NCBI GenBank assembly: GCA_965205685.1 | Contig: OZ242174.1 | Span: 1,426,001 to 1,490,000, forward strand | Direction of reading: 5' to 3' | Source of the DNA: WTFY01 sp965205685 | GTDB lineage: Bacteria; Pseudomonadota; Gammaproteobacteria; UBA4575 | Length of the DNA: 64,000 nucleotides | Part shown: one piece after another, positions 31,016 to 41,811 of the stretch | How positions within the stretch are numbered: the stretch's first letter is position 1 | How the letters are laid out: each line of letters starts with the position of its first letter | Notes under the pieces: model-generated | Told to the model about the DNA's origin: nothing | Databases searched by the model: none | What the model saw: the letters and a program-made list of their open reading frames with translations, nothing else | Made by a program: the position numbers and the translations under genes

Positions 31016-33168
31016 TTCAGGGTACCGTGTTCACGCCGGTAAAATCCGACCGCAGCCGGAATGAATGAGACCAGCAGCAGCAATACCAGGATGACCAGAG
31101 GCCAGTAATTGGGCCGGTTCCATTCGGCACGCTTCCTGTCCCTGAGTTCACCGTCCACACGCTTGTATTTCAGAAGGTTGTTGGCCATCAGGTTGGGCTT
31201 GACGTTCTTGTACCAGCTGTGAAAAAGCGAAAAGGCCTTGGGGTGATGTCCCCATAACCAGGGAGCATCTCGCTGCAGGATCCGGGTCATTTCCCGGATA
31301 ATCTCCAGGCGCACCGGTCCATTCTCGATATTTTTCATCTGTTCGAACAGGCGGTCAAACTCCAGGTTCTGGTAGTTCGCGGCGTTCTCGCCACCATGCT
31401 TGGCCTTTGCATTCGGTCCATACAGCAGGAAAAAGAAATTTTCGGGGTCCGGATAGTCGGCATTCCAGCCCCACTGGAAGATCTGGCCGGTGCCCTTGCG
31501 CATCTTCTCCTGAAAGCGGTTGTAGTCGGTCGCGCGGATCACCAACTGGATGCCAAGTTTCTGGTATTGCTTGCGCATCCAGCTGAAATGCGCCTTGGCT
31601 CCCGGGCCTGCGCCGGGGGTATCGAAATACAGGACCAGTGGTTTGCCGGACGCCTGATCGATGCCGTTCACATAACCGGCCTCGGCCATCAACTGCCGGG
31701 CTTCCTCAAGATCCTTTCTCTTTGGCTCTCCATCCACCCAGTCATAGACGTAGGGATTGATCCCGGCCTCGCCCTCGATGTTGCCGAAAATTCCCGGAGG
31801 GACCGGCCCCTGGGCCGGAATGCCCCGCCCGTTGGCGAAGATGGAGATGTACTCCTCGTAATCCACGGCGATGGAGATGGCCCGGCGCAGCAGGCGCGCA
31901 CGCTCGGAAAACCCGCCGACCACCGGATCCTGCATGTTGAAGCCCATATACAGGATGGAAGTTCTCACTGAGGTTTCCAGCTGGATGTCCTTTGCCTGCA
32001 TCAGCTCGGTGAGCTGAATATCACCTTGCGTACCGAACTGGATGGCCTGGTCGAAGCTGTCCGAGGACACCCCGGAGGCATCATAGTACCCCTGAAGGAA
32101 CTTGTTCCAGTACGGGATATTCTCTTTTTCCAGGCTGTAGACCGCCTTGTGCACCAACGGCAACGCTTTTCCGGCATCGTCCAGCAGGCCGTTTTCCAGG
32201 TCTTGCGGCTCTCCGTAGACAGGATACTGCTCCCCATGGAAGTTCGGATTTTTCTCCATCACCATGCGCAGGTTCGGATTGTTTTCCGTGAGCATGAAAG
32301 GCCCGGTGCCCACCGGGTACCAGTTCAGCGTGATGTTGCGCTCCTCCATCCCGGGCTGGCTGTAGAATTTTTCGGCTTCCCAGGGCATCGGTGCGAAAAA
32401 CGGCATGGCCAGCCAGTACACCAGTTGCGGATACTCTCCGTGGATCCGGATACGGTAGGTGTAGCGGTCATCTACTGAAAGGCCGGCAAAATCAATACCC
32501 CTCAGGTCCTGCCAGACTCCCTTCGGACTGTCTCCGTAAAGTGCAGCCACCTGCTCGCGGAATGCATCGAAACCGACAATGTATTCCCGCATCACCCCGG
32601 CGATCGGTGAATGCAGGTAGGGGCTGGCGATGCGCTTGATCTGGTACACGTAATCGGCAGCCGTGAGCTCACGGCTGCCGGTCATGGTGAAATCACCCAG
32701 CACATGAACACCTTTCAGATTCTCTGCATTCAGGTGCAGATAGCGGGCATTGCCCTGCGCATCCCTTGCCAGGGCCGGGTGGGGCTGGTAACGGATGCCC
32801 GGCTGTATGGACACGATGTATTCGGAATAGGCGATGGCTTCGCGCTGTTCCCTGGGCACTGGTCGGCCGGTGGCATCCAGATAGCGCACCTGCGGCAGTT
32901 GCGAGGCCGTCAGGGGGATCAGCTTGTAGGGGCGGGCAAGATAATGGTATTGCAACGGCGGCTCGTAGATCTGTGCGATGAACTGGTACTCGTTCGAACT
33001 GTAGGACCGGACAGGGTCAAGGTGCTTGGGGCGCTCACTGAATGATGAGTATATGACGTTTGAGGCCTTCTCCCCATTCGGGTAGGGATTGTTCCACGCG
33101 TCCTCGCTGCATGCTCCGAGCAGGCAGGCTATAATGGCCACAAACCAAAGGATGACTCGGTCGTTCAC
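31012..33168 (-). CDS. Oligopeptide-binding lipoprotein with a C-terminal membrane helix
   Basis: A 718-residue SBP family 5 (DppA/OppA-like) protein. The signal MNDRVILWFVAIIACLLGAC ends in a lipobox. The body shows the family pattern, for example HLDPVRSYSSNEYQF, LNWYPVGTGPFMLTENNPNLRMVM and FQWGWNADYPDPENFFFLLYG. Near the C-terminus, NYWPLVILVLLLLVSFIPAAVGFY (around 688-711) is a clear membrane helix followed by a short basic tail, which family members normally lack. The start is GTG 33168. It is first in the operon and divergent from fabI. The ligand is unknown; the protein is longer than typical 500- to 600-residue members. Confidence 0.92.
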   Translation of the reverse strand: MNDRVILWFVAIIACLLGACSEDAWNNPYPNGEKASNVIYSSFSERPKHLDPVRSYSSNEYQFIAQIYEPPLQYHYLARPYKLIPLTASQLPQVRYLDATGRPVPREQREAIAYSEYIVSIQPGIRYQPHPALARDAQGNARYLHLNAENLKGVHVLGDFTMTGSRELTAADYVYQIKRIASPYLHSPIAGVMREYIVGFDAFREQVAALYGDSPKGVWQDLRGIDFAGLSVDDRYTYRIRIHGEYPQLVYWLAMPFFAPMPWEAEKFYSQPGMEERNITLNWYPVGTGPFMLTENNPNLRMVMEKNPNFHGEQYPVYGEPQDLENGLLDDAGKALPLVHKAVYSLEKENIPYWNKFLQGYYDASGVSSDSFDQAIQFGTQGDIQLTELMQAKDIQLETSVRTSILYMGFNMQDPVVGGFSERARLLRRAISIAVDYEEYISIFANGRGIPAQGPVPPGIFGNIEGEAGINPYVYDWVDGEPKRKDLEEARQLMAEAGYVNGIDQASGKPLVLYFDTPGAGPGAKAHFSWMRKQYQKLGIQLVIRATDYNRFQEKMRKGTGQIFQWGWNADYPDPENFFFLLYGPNAKAKHGGENAANYQNLEFDRLFEQMKNIENGPVRLEIIREMTRILQRDAPWLWGHHPKAFSLFHSWYKNVKPNLMANNLLKYKRVDGELRDRKRAEWNRPNYWPLVILVLLLLVSFIPAAVGFYRREHGTLK

Positions 33169-33312
33169 GTCGACACCGGGTCTACTTCTGACAGGTATGG
33201 ATAGCTTTTCACTGGGCGGGCATTATAGACGGTCCTTCGGCAAAAATAATTCATGCCGGGGTCCCAGCATCCACCATACTTAACCGATCAAGCAACAGGC
33301 AAGGAGACACCA

Positions 33313-34098
33313 ATGGGATTCTTGGCAGGAAAACGTGCCCTGATCATCGGCATTGCGAGCAACCGATCGATTGCCTGGGGAATCGCCGAGGCCATGAGAC
33401 GCGAAGGGGCAGAACTGGCGTTCACATACCAGAACGAGAAACTAAGGCCCCGGGTGGAAAAATTTGCCGACCAGTGCGGGGCTCAGGTCACCCTGCCCTG
33501 CGACCTGGAAAACGATGACGAGATCTCGTCACTGTTCGATACGCTGGGAGGCAGCTGGGACGGCCTTGATATCCTGGTCCATTCGGCAGCCTTTGCTCCA
33601 AGAGACGAGCTCACGGGAGATTTCGTCGAGGTGACCACCCGCGAAGGCTCAAGAACTGCCCATGACATCAGCAGCTACAGCCTGACGGCACTGGGCAAGG
33701 CAGCCCGCCCCATGATGCGCGGACATTCCGGGGCGATCCTCTCACTGACCTACATGGGGTCGGTGCGTGCCATGCCCAGCTATAACGTCATGGGCCTGGC
33801 CAAGGCCAGTCTGGAAGCCAACATCCGGTACATGGCCTATGCCCTGGGTCCTGAAGGAATCCGGGTAAACGGTATTTCGGCAGGCCCCATCCGCACTCTC
33901 GCAGCCGCTGGCATCGCAGATTTTCGCAAGATGCTGGATCACGTCGAACAGAACGCCCCGCTTCGCAAAAACGTATCCATCGAGGAGGTGGGCAATGCCG
34001 CCGCGTTCCTGTGCTCTGATCTGGCAAGCGGGATTACGGGCGAGATCACCTACGTCGATGCAGGCTTCAACATCATCGGTATGTCCGGATACAACTGA
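33313..34098 (+). CDS. fabI: Enoyl-[acyl-carrier-protein] reductase (NADH), FabI
   Basis: FabI performs the last reduction of each fatty-acid elongation cycle. The 261-residue product starts after AAGGAG with MGFLAGKRALIIGIASNRSIA, the nucleotide-binding region of FabI proteins. The catalytic Tyr and Lys are in SYNVMGLAKASLE, with the additional Tyr in LTYMGS. It is divergent from the peptide-transporter operon and ends nine bases before the ppiD stop, so the genes converge tightly. Confidence 0.97.
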   Translation: MGFLAGKRALIIGIASNRSIAWGIAEAMRREGAELAFTYQNEKLRPRVEKFADQCGAQVTLPCDLENDDEISSLFDTLGGSWDGLDILVHSAAFAPRDELTGDFVEVTTREGSRTAHDISSYSLTALGKAARPMMRGHSGAILSLTYMGSVRAMPSYNVMGLAKASLEANIRYMAYALGPEGIRVNGISAGPIRTLAAAGIADFRKMLDHVEQNAPLRKNVSIEEVGNAAAFLCSDLASGITGEITYVDAGFNIIGMSGYN

Positions 34099-34107
34099 GC
34101 CAGAAGG

Positions 34108-36012
34108 CTAGAGATTATTCTCGAAAATCCGCACATCGAACTCTTCCTTGATTGACTGCAGGAGGGCACTGAATTCCCTGCGTCCGTAATTCACGCGCTG
34201 GGACAGCTGCAGGGCCACGGTCTCATCCAGCGCTTCCGGCCCATCTGTGACCGTATGCAACTCCAGCAGGGCAAAACTTCCATCATCCAGAGCCACACCA
34301 CCCACGGAAACATGGCCGGCCTCGGGGCGGGCCATTGTAAAGGCCAGGTTCATGATCTTGTCCGGAACCCGGTCATCATCGCGGTGCAGGGTACCGTGGC
34401 GGACTTGCTTCAGCGAATTCTTGTCCGCCAACTCCTGCAGACCGATACCGTTTTGTAACTGCGCGTACATCTCCTCCCCTGCCTCGACAGCCTGCGTTGA
34501 AGCCTTGCGTGCACGCAGCCGTTCGCGAATCTGTCCGGCCACGTCTTCTCGCGCCTTCAGTTCAGGTATCTTGTGTTCGAGCACGCGAAACGCAAGCACG
34601 TGCCCGTCAGCGATTTCCATCAACTCGCTATTCAGCCCCTCTTCCAGAATTTCGGGGGTGAACGCGGTCAGGCGAACTCTCGAATCGGCGAAGATTCCGG
34701 TGGTGGCAGTCGATGTGAGCCAGTCGGTTTCCTGGATTTCAAGCCCGAAAGTTTCCGCCGCCTCTGTCAATTCATCGGGCTGTTCAACCACGAGGTTGGC
34801 CAGTTCATCAGCAATTTCAATAAAGCGTGCCTGGGCCAGCTGGGATTTGCGTTCGTTGACAATGTTCTCGCGCACCTCGGCAAACGGCTGCTGCTCGGGC
34901 TCTTGGATCTCAACCAGTTGTACGATCTGGATACCCTGGTCGGTACGGATTGGCTGACTGAACGCACCGACAGTAAGCCTGAACAGTGCTTTCTCCAGCG
35001 CATCACTGGCCAGGTCGCCGGGTGCAATGAAACCGATATCGCCTCCCTTGCCGGCAGACAGCGTGTCTTGCGAATACAGCCTGGCTATTTTCTCAAATGA
35101 GGTCCCAGCCTCGAGCTGGCGAATGTATTCTCCGGCCTGCTCCCGCGCGCGGTCCCATTCGGCCGGATTGCCCGCGACCTGCTCGGGCACCCTGATCAGG
35201 ACATGCCGCGCCTTGCGCAACTCGCTTGTCATGAAACGCTCCGGTTGTTCCTGGTAGATGGAAAGCGCCTCGTCCTCGTCTACACGGATCTGGTCAAACA
35301 GGGCTTCCTCGACCACTTCGATATAGGCAAGCCTGACCTGCTCGGGCGTTTGAAACTGCACCTGGTTCTCTGTGTAGTAGTCATCCAGCTCCTGGTCAGA
35401 CACCTCGATCGAATCGGGACTGATCTGCACCACCGCGTAGCTGAAGTCCCTGGACTGCGCGAAAAGCTGCCGGAACCGCTGCAGGTCGGCTTGTGTCATG
35501 AAAGAGGAGGAGGCTAGCGAGAGCTCGAACTGCTCCAGTTTTTCCTGTTCGCGAAATTCGGCCTCGAAGCGTGCCTTGTCGTAGCGCTGTGCCTGCAGCA
35601 GCCGCGTATACAACTCCGGGTCAAACTTGCCGTCCCTTCGGAACTGCGGCACTTGCTGGATTTTCTGCACCAGGCTGGTATCGCTGATACGAAATCCGGC
35701 CTCTGTGACTTCCTGGCGCAGGATTTCCATGTCTACCATGCCCTCAATCACCTGCTGCTTGATTACGCTCTCATCCGGAAACTGTTGCTCATACGTCCTT
35801 CCGAGATTGGAGCGCAGTTGTTGCCGGTACTGCTGAAAGCGATTGCTGAACTCGGGGACCGTGATCTCCACATCGTTGACGGCTGCAGCTGCAGGTGCCC
35901 CGCCAGCACCGAAATATTCCTGGATTCCCCACAACGCGAAGGAAAGGATGAGCAGCCCGATAATCACGTAGGCCACCAGGCTGCTGGCACGATCCCGGAT
36001 TTCAATCAGCAT
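34108..36012 (-). CDS. ppiD: Periplasmic folding chaperone PpiD
   Basis: PpiD is an inner-membrane chaperone at the SecYEG exit that assists secreted and outer-membrane proteins. The 634-residue product has one N-terminal membrane segment (about 13-31), a SurA-like N-terminal chaperone domain, a central parvulin domain (about 265-360) with RKARHVLIRVPEQ and GGDIGFIAPGDLASDALEKALFRL, and a long C-terminal chaperone domain. It is at the end of the lon-hupB-ppiD order, with two tRNA genes between hupB and it. Confidence 0.96.
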   Translation of the reverse strand: MLIEIRDRASSLVAYVIIGLLILSFALWGIQEYFGAGGAPAAAAVNDVEITVPEFSNRFQQYRQQLRSNLGRTYEQQFPDESVIKQQVIEGMVDMEILRQEVTEAGFRISDTSLVQKIQQVPQFRRDGKFDPELYTRLLQAQRYDKARFEAEFREQEKLEQFELSLASSSFMTQADLQRFRQLFAQSRDFSYAVVQISPDSIEVSDQELDDYYTENQVQFQTPEQVRLAYIEVVEEALFDQIRVDEDEALSIYQEQPERFMTSELRKARHVLIRVPEQVAGNPAEWDRAREQAGEYIRQLEAGTSFEKIARLYSQDTLSAGKGGDIGFIAPGDLASDALEKALFRLTVGAFSQPIRTDQGIQIVQLVEIQEPEQQPFAEVRENIVNERKSQLAQARFIEIADELANLVVEQPDELTEAAETFGLEIQETDWLTSTATTGIFADSRVRLTAFTPEILEEGLNSELMEIADGHVLAFRVLEHKIPELKAREDVAGQIRERLRARKASTQAVEAGEEMYAQLQNGIGLQELADKNSLKQVRHGTLHRDDDRVPDKIMNLAFTMARPEAGHVSVGGVALDDGSFALLELHTVTDGPEALDETVALQLSQRVNYGRREFSALLQSIKEEFDVRIFENNL

Positions 36013-36391
36013 GTGTTCTTTCCCGCAACGCCATCATCTGCAATTTTCAAAGCATTCGCCCTCGCATTGTAACGGTTCTGCCCGTCTGTGCATCCCTGCA
36101 TGCCGCACAAAGTCTTCTACTCACCGATCCGGCACTGCCTGCATGGCAAGACCCCCAGGCTGCTGTCCAAGTCGCATCATCGCGTTATCTTTGGATGGAT
36201 CAGGGGTAACCAATGCCTTGGTCAGAAGATCAGCGACATCCGTGCAGTCAATAAGAGAGGCCAGCCGCACCCCGTAGGCGCAACTGCGCCGAGTGCCCAT
36301 GCATTTTTGATTTCAGATAGGGGGCAGGAACAGGAATATCAGCGATCCTGGCCCAGACCCTGTGATTTATCAAAGGTTTACGTACAAGTTA
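36013..36391. other. Intergenic stretch upstream of ppiD
   Basis: 379 bases without a supported gene. It must hold the ppiD promoter, and the end of the tRNA transcript may lie here. A 59-codon minus-strand frame (36121-36300) encodes a peptide with DVADLLTKALVTPDP, but it has no ribosome site and is not called. Confidence 0.4.
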
Positions 36392-36468
36392 TGGCGGAGT
36401 GGACGGGATTCGAACCCGCGACCCCCGGCGTGACAGGCCGGTATTCTAACCAGCTGAACTACCACTCC
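36392..36468 (-). tRNA. tRNA-Asp (GTC)
   Basis: Reads GGAGTGGTAGTTCAGC at the 5' end, has anticodon GTC in a CTGTCAC loop, the GGTTCGAATCC T-arm and an encoded CCA. It is 77 bases with encoded CCA. It lies 14 bases downstream of tRNA-Val on the same strand and is probably cotranscribed with it and hupB. Confidence 0.97.
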
Positions 36469-36482
36469 TACAGTATGGCCCT

Positions 36483-36558
36483 TGGTGGGTGCTGAGGGAT
36501 TCGAACCCCCGACATCCGCCTTGTAAGGGCGACGCTCTACCAGCTGAGCTAAGCACCC
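36483..36558 (-). tRNA. tRNA-Val (TAC)
   Basis: Reads GGGTGCTTAGCTCAGC at the 5' end, has anticodon TAC in a CTTACAA loop, the GGTTCGAATCC T-arm and an encoded CCA. It lies 10 bases after hupB. Confidence 0.97.
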
Positions 36559-36568
36559 AAAAGGCGCG

Positions 36569-36841
36569 CTAGCTTACAGCATCCTTCAGCGCTTTGCCAG
36601 CCTTGAAACTGGGTACTTTACTTGCAGCGATCTGGATTTTCTCACCGGTTCGGGGGTTGTGGCCAGTGCGGGCATTACGGTGTTTTACCGAGAAGGTTCC
36701 GAAGCCTACCAGTGTTACGTTATCGCCGCGATTCAATGCAGCGGCAATGGAACCGAACACGGCATCCACTGCGCGTGCTCCATCAGCTTTGGACAGCGTC
36801 GCTGCTTCGGATACAGCTTCTACAAGTTCACTTTTATTCAT
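36569..36841 (-). CDS. hupB: DNA-binding protein HU-beta
   Basis: A 90-residue HU protein that bends and compacts DNA as a dimer. The N-terminal helices MNKSELVEAVSEAATLSKADG are followed by the arm motif GFGTFSVKHRNARTGHNPRTGEKIQIAA (about 46-73) with the conserved RTGHNPRTG tip whose proline intercalates DNA. It follows lon on the same strand, the standard order, and precedes tRNA-Val by 10 bases. The 218-base gap upstream should contain its own promoter. Confidence 0.97.
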   Translation of the reverse strand: MNKSELVEAVSEAATLSKADGARAVDAVFGSIAAALNRGDNVTLVGFGTFSVKHRNARTGHNPRTGEKIQIAASKVPSFKAGKALKDAVS

Positions 36842-37059
36842 TAGTCTAAACTCCCCTGATTGTTAGTATGCAACCCAGACAATCGCACGTTAATTTTTAA
36901 GAACTGAAGGCAGCCTGCGGACCGCATGATTAGCATACAAAACAAGCTGAGAAATCATCGTGGCTAGTCGAGATATGTAATGTGCACGTGGTAGCAAAGG
37001 CCATTTGAATGGCTTTCGTTATACCAAGTGTGCCCGAACCAAGTCAATAAACTGTGCAC

Positions 37060-39495
37060 TCAGTGGGCCTGGACCGGCCCACTTTTCTGGATGGATTTCT
37101 TGTGCTCAGGCTCAACCGCACCCACGACCTCCGAGTCGCTCAGCGGCTCGGGCATCTTGACCAGCGCCACCTGAAGCACTTCGTCGATCCACTGCACCGG
37201 AATGATTTCAAGTTTTTGCTTGATATTCTTGGGAATCTCACTTAGATCCTTCTCGTTGTCTTTCGGGATCAGCACCGTCTTGATTTCGCCGCGATGGGCC
37301 GCCAGCAGCTTCTCTTTCAGCCCGCCGATGGGCAGGATCTCGCCGCGCAGGGTAATCTCGCCCGTCATGGCCACATCCGCACGCACGGCAACCTTGCTCA
37401 GGGCAGAAACAATAGCGGTCGTCATACCGACCCCCGCACTGGGTCCATCCTTTTTCACGGCACCTTCGGGGACATGGATGTGGATATCCGACTTTTCATA
37501 GAAATCCGTTTCAATGCCCAGCACGCTGGCACGACTGCGCACCACCGTCTGTGCCACCTGGATGGATTCCTGCATGACGTCCTCAAGTTGGCCGGTGCGA
37601 CTGGTTTTCCCCTTGCCGGGAATCACCACCGCTTCAATGGTGAGCAATTCACCACCGGTTTCCGTCCAGGCCAGACCCGTAACCTGCCCGATCTGGTCGT
37701 TGTCCTCGGCGAGCCCGTAACGGAAAAGCTTGACACCAAGGTACTTCGTCAGGGAACGAGGGGTGACAGAAACCTGTTTCCTGCCTGAGCCAAGCACCAG
37801 CGATTTCACCACCTTGCGGCAGATCTTCGAAATCTCCCGTTCCAGGTTGCGCACGCCGGCCTCTCGCGTGTAATAGCGAATCATGTCCCGGATCGCCGGT
37901 TCACTGATATGCAGCTCGTTTTTTTTCAGACCATTGGCTTTCAGCTGCTTGGGTATCAGGTAGCGGGTGGCAATATTCTTCTTCTCGTCTTCGGTATAGC
38001 CCGGCAAGCGGATCACTTCCATGCGGTCGAGCAAAGGACCGGGAATGTTCAGGCTGTTGGCGGTTGCCACAAACATGACATCGGACAGGTCGAAATCCAC
38101 CTCCAGGTAATGGTCGTTGAAGGTGTGGTTCTGCTCCGGGTCCAGCACCTCCAGCATGGCCGACGCCGGGTCACCCCGAAAATCCATGGCCATCTTGTCA
38201 ATTTCGTCCAGCAAAAACAACGGGTTGCGAACCCCTACCTTGGACAGGTTTTGCACGATCTTGCCGGGCAGCGAACCAATGTAGGTGCGCCGGTGCCCCC
38301 GAATCTCGGCCTCGTCGTGGACTCCGCCCAAAGACATGCGAGTGAACTTCCGGCAGGTGGCACGGGCAATGGATTTTCCGATCGAGGTCTTGCCGACCCC
38401 GGGTGGACCCACCAGACACAGGATTGGCCCCTTGGGCTTTCGCACTCGCTGTTGCACGGCCAGGTACTCGATGATGCGCTCCTTGACCTTGTGCAGGCCG
38501 TAATGATCCTCTTCCAGGATGCGTTCCGCCGCAGCCAGATCCTTGCGCACCTTGGATTTCTTTTTCCAGGGCACACCCACCAGCCAGTCGATGTAGTTTC
38601 GCACCACCGTGGCTTCCGCAGACATCGGTGACATCATCTTCAGCTTGTTCAGTTCTGTCGTGGCCTTCTTCTTGGCCTCTTTCGACATGCCAACCTTCTC
38701 GATCTTGTCCGCCAGCTCATCAACCTCATTGGGCGCCTCTTCCAGCTCACCCAACTCCTTCTGGATGGCCTTCATCTGCTCATTCAGGTAATACTCACGC
38801 TGCGACTTCTCCATCTGCTGCTTGACACGCCCGCGCAGCCGTTTCTCGATCTGCAAGACATCCAGTTCGCCTTCAATCAGCTTGACCAGGTGCTCGAGCC
38901 GCTTGCGCACGTCGCCGATCTCAAGCACATACTGCTTTTCATCCAGCTTCAGGGACATGTGTGCGGCAATCGTATCGGCCAGATGGGTGGGATCATCAAT
39001 GCCTGCTAGCGAGGTCAGGACCTCTGGAGGAATCTTCTTGTTGAGTTTCACATACTGCTCGAACAGATTGGTCACGGACCGTGCCATGACCTCGAGTTCC
39101 CGTTCGTCTTCTGCCGAAGTGTCCGATTCCAGCAGCGAAACTCTGGCCCTGAGAAAGTCTTCATCTTCCAGATAGTGGACCACGCGTGCACGGTCAACGC
39201 CCTCCACCAGCACCTTGATGGTGCCGTCCGGAAGCTTCAGCAGCTGCAGGATCGTCGACACCGTACCGATCGTGTGAACCTGCTCGGTATCAGGCTCATC
39301 CACCTCCGCATTTTTCTGGGCGACAAGCAGGATCTGCTTGTTGCTGGCCATCGCCACATCCAGTGCCTTGATCGACTTTTCCCGACCCACGAACAGCGGG
39401 ATCACCATATGCGGATACACCACTACATCGCGCAGCGGCAACACCGGCATGACCGTGTCATCCGTCAGTTGGTCCGGGATCTGTTCTTCGCTCAT
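37060..39495 (-). CDS. lon: ATP-dependent protease Lon
   Basis: Lon degrades misfolded and regulatory proteins. The 811-residue product has the N-terminal substrate-recognition domain (about 10-310, starting MPVLPLRDVVVYPHMVIPLFVGR), an AAA+ module with Walker A GPPGVGKTS and Walker B FLLDEIDKM, and the protease domain with the catalytic Ser in KDGPSAGVGM and Lys about 43 residues later. A C-terminal extension of about 30 residues is Lys/Ser-rich. It is preceded by a strong sigma-32 promoter. clpX lies 177 bases upstream on the same strand. Confidence 0.98.
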   Translation of the reverse strand: MSEEQIPDQLTDDTVMPVLPLRDVVVYPHMVIPLFVGREKSIKALDVAMASNKQILLVAQKNAEVDEPDTEQVHTIGTVSTILQLLKLPDGTIKVLVEGVDRARVVHYLEDEDFLRARVSLLESDTSAEDERELEVMARSVTNLFEQYVKLNKKIPPEVLTSLAGIDDPTHLADTIAAHMSLKLDEKQYVLEIGDVRKRLEHLVKLIEGELDVLQIEKRLRGRVKQQMEKSQREYYLNEQMKAIQKELGELEEAPNEVDELADKIEKVGMSKEAKKKATTELNKLKMMSPMSAEATVVRNYIDWLVGVPWKKKSKVRKDLAAAERILEEDHYGLHKVKERIIEYLAVQQRVRKPKGPILCLVGPPGVGKTSIGKSIARATCRKFTRMSLGGVHDEAEIRGHRRTYIGSLPGKIVQNLSKVGVRNPLFLLDEIDKMAMDFRGDPASAMLEVLDPEQNHTFNDHYLEVDFDLSDVMFVATANSLNIPGPLLDRMEVIRLPGYTEDEKKNIATRYLIPKQLKANGLKKNELHISEPAIRDMIRYYTREAGVRNLEREISKICRKVVKSLVLGSGRKQVSVTPRSLTKYLGVKLFRYGLAEDNDQIGQVTGLAWTETGGELLTIEAVVIPGKGKTSRTGQLEDVMQESIQVAQTVVRSRASVLGIETDFYEKSDIHIHVPEGAVKKDGPSAGVGMTTAIVSALSKVAVRADVAMTGEITLRGEILPIGGLKEKLLAAHRGEIKTVLIPKDNEKDLSEIPKNIKQKLEIIPVQWIDEVLQVALVKMPEPLSDSEVVGAVEPEHKKSIQKSGPVQAH

Positions 39496-39586
39496 TTCAA
39501 TTCATTCCGTAAGCTGGCTAAAATTCGTGATTCGTGAATGGCACGTCCGGCCGTATCTGTATGTCCTGCCATACGTCCTGCCCCTG

Positions 39587-39615
39587 ATATGGGGGCATTC
39601 CCTTGAAAATTCAAT
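39587..39615 (-). promoter_or_regulatory. Sigma-32 heat-shock promoter of lon
   Basis: On the minus strand ATTGAAT (39615-39609) is followed after 14 bases by CCCCATAT (39594-39587), a perfect -10 match to CCCCATNT. It lies in the clpX-lon gap about 90 bases before the lon start, as at lon in E. coli. Confidence 0.75.
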
Positions 39616-39672
39616 GCTTTCCAGGCACCACCATGCCCTGTATGGCCCGTGCGGTCCCTTCAGAGGGCGCAC

Positions 39673-40953
<1,281 letters not shown>

Positions 40954-41131
40954 CGTACCTAGCCGGCCATCTGTACTTCGAAAGGGTGAAGAGTGTGCTT
41001 TGGGTTCCTTAATGAATCAGACGAATGCGCCTCGGAAACACATGCTCGAGGCTTAACTATACGCTTTTTTGAAATTTTATACAGCGCCCGCACCCCTGCC
41101 CTGGCGCCGGCCAGTGACCCGTTCGCACCCT

Positions 41132-41785
41132 CTAGGAGGCCGAATCCGGGAGAGTATCGCCGCGCCTGTCCAGAACCTCGTCCACCAAACCGTAGGCCTT
41201 GGCTTCGGCACTGTTCAAAAAATGATCACGCTCGGTATCCCGTGCAATTTGCTCGACCGGCTGACCGGTATGCTGTGCCAGCACCTGGTTCAGTTCCTCC
41301 CGGATTTTCAGGATTTCACGGGCGTGGATGTCGACATCGGTCGCCTGCCCCTGAAAACCACCCAGCGGCTGGTGGATCATGATGCGTGAATGGGGCAGTG
41401 CATAGCGCTTGTTCGAGGCGCCACCGGCCAGCAACAGGGCACCCATGCTCGCAGCCTGCCCGACGCACAGCGTACTGATATCGGGCGTGGTGAACTGCAT
41501 GGTGTCATAGATGGCCATGCCGGCACTGACCGAACCGCCCGGAGAGTTGATGTAAATGGAAATATCCTTGTCGGGATTCTCGGACTCCAGGAACAGCAAC
41601 TGGGCTACCACCAGGTTGGCCATCTGGTCCTCGATCGCACCCACAATGAAAACGACGCGCTCTTTCAGCAAGCGTGAATAGATGTCATAGGCCCGCTCGC
41701 CCCGTGCAGATTGCTCGATGACCATGGGCACAAGATTCAGGGCCTGTGTATTCAGGACTCCGTCCTTCGAATGTCTTTCTCCCAT
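41132..41785 (-). CDS. clpP: ATP-dependent Clp protease proteolytic subunit ClpP
   Basis: ClpP forms the 14-subunit proteolytic chamber. The 217-residue product holds the catalytic Ser in GQAASMGALLL, His in PHSRIMIHQPLGG and Asp in the following helix region TERDHFLNSAEA. The first 15 or so residues are likely a processed propeptide. AGGAGA lies six bases before ATG 41785, and tig ends 26 bases upstream, so the two are probably cotranscribed. Confidence 0.98.
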   Translation of the reverse strand: MGERHSKDGVLNTQALNLVPMVIEQSARGERAYDIYSRLLKERVVFIVGAIEDQMANLVVAQLLFLESENPDKDISIYINSPGGSVSAGMAIYDTMQFTTPDISTLCVGQAASMGALLLAGGASNKRYALPHSRIMIHQPLGGFQGQATDVDIHAREILKIREELNQVLAQHTGQPVEQIARDTERDHFLNSAEAKAYGLVDEVLDRRGDTLPDSAS

Positions 41786-41811
41786 ATGGCTTCTCCTGAA
41801 AAATAGTTGTA

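Noticed and set aside
36121..36300. 59-codon minus-strand frame with DVADLLTKAL, similar to the end of copia-type polyproteins
   Set aside because: Short, no ribosome-binding site, no other retroelement sequence nearby; the match is most likely chance.
36842..37059. Hairpin AAAGGCCATT/AATGGCTTT between lon and hupB as a terminator
   Set aside because: The stem is bulged and lacks a T-tract; support is too weak to call.
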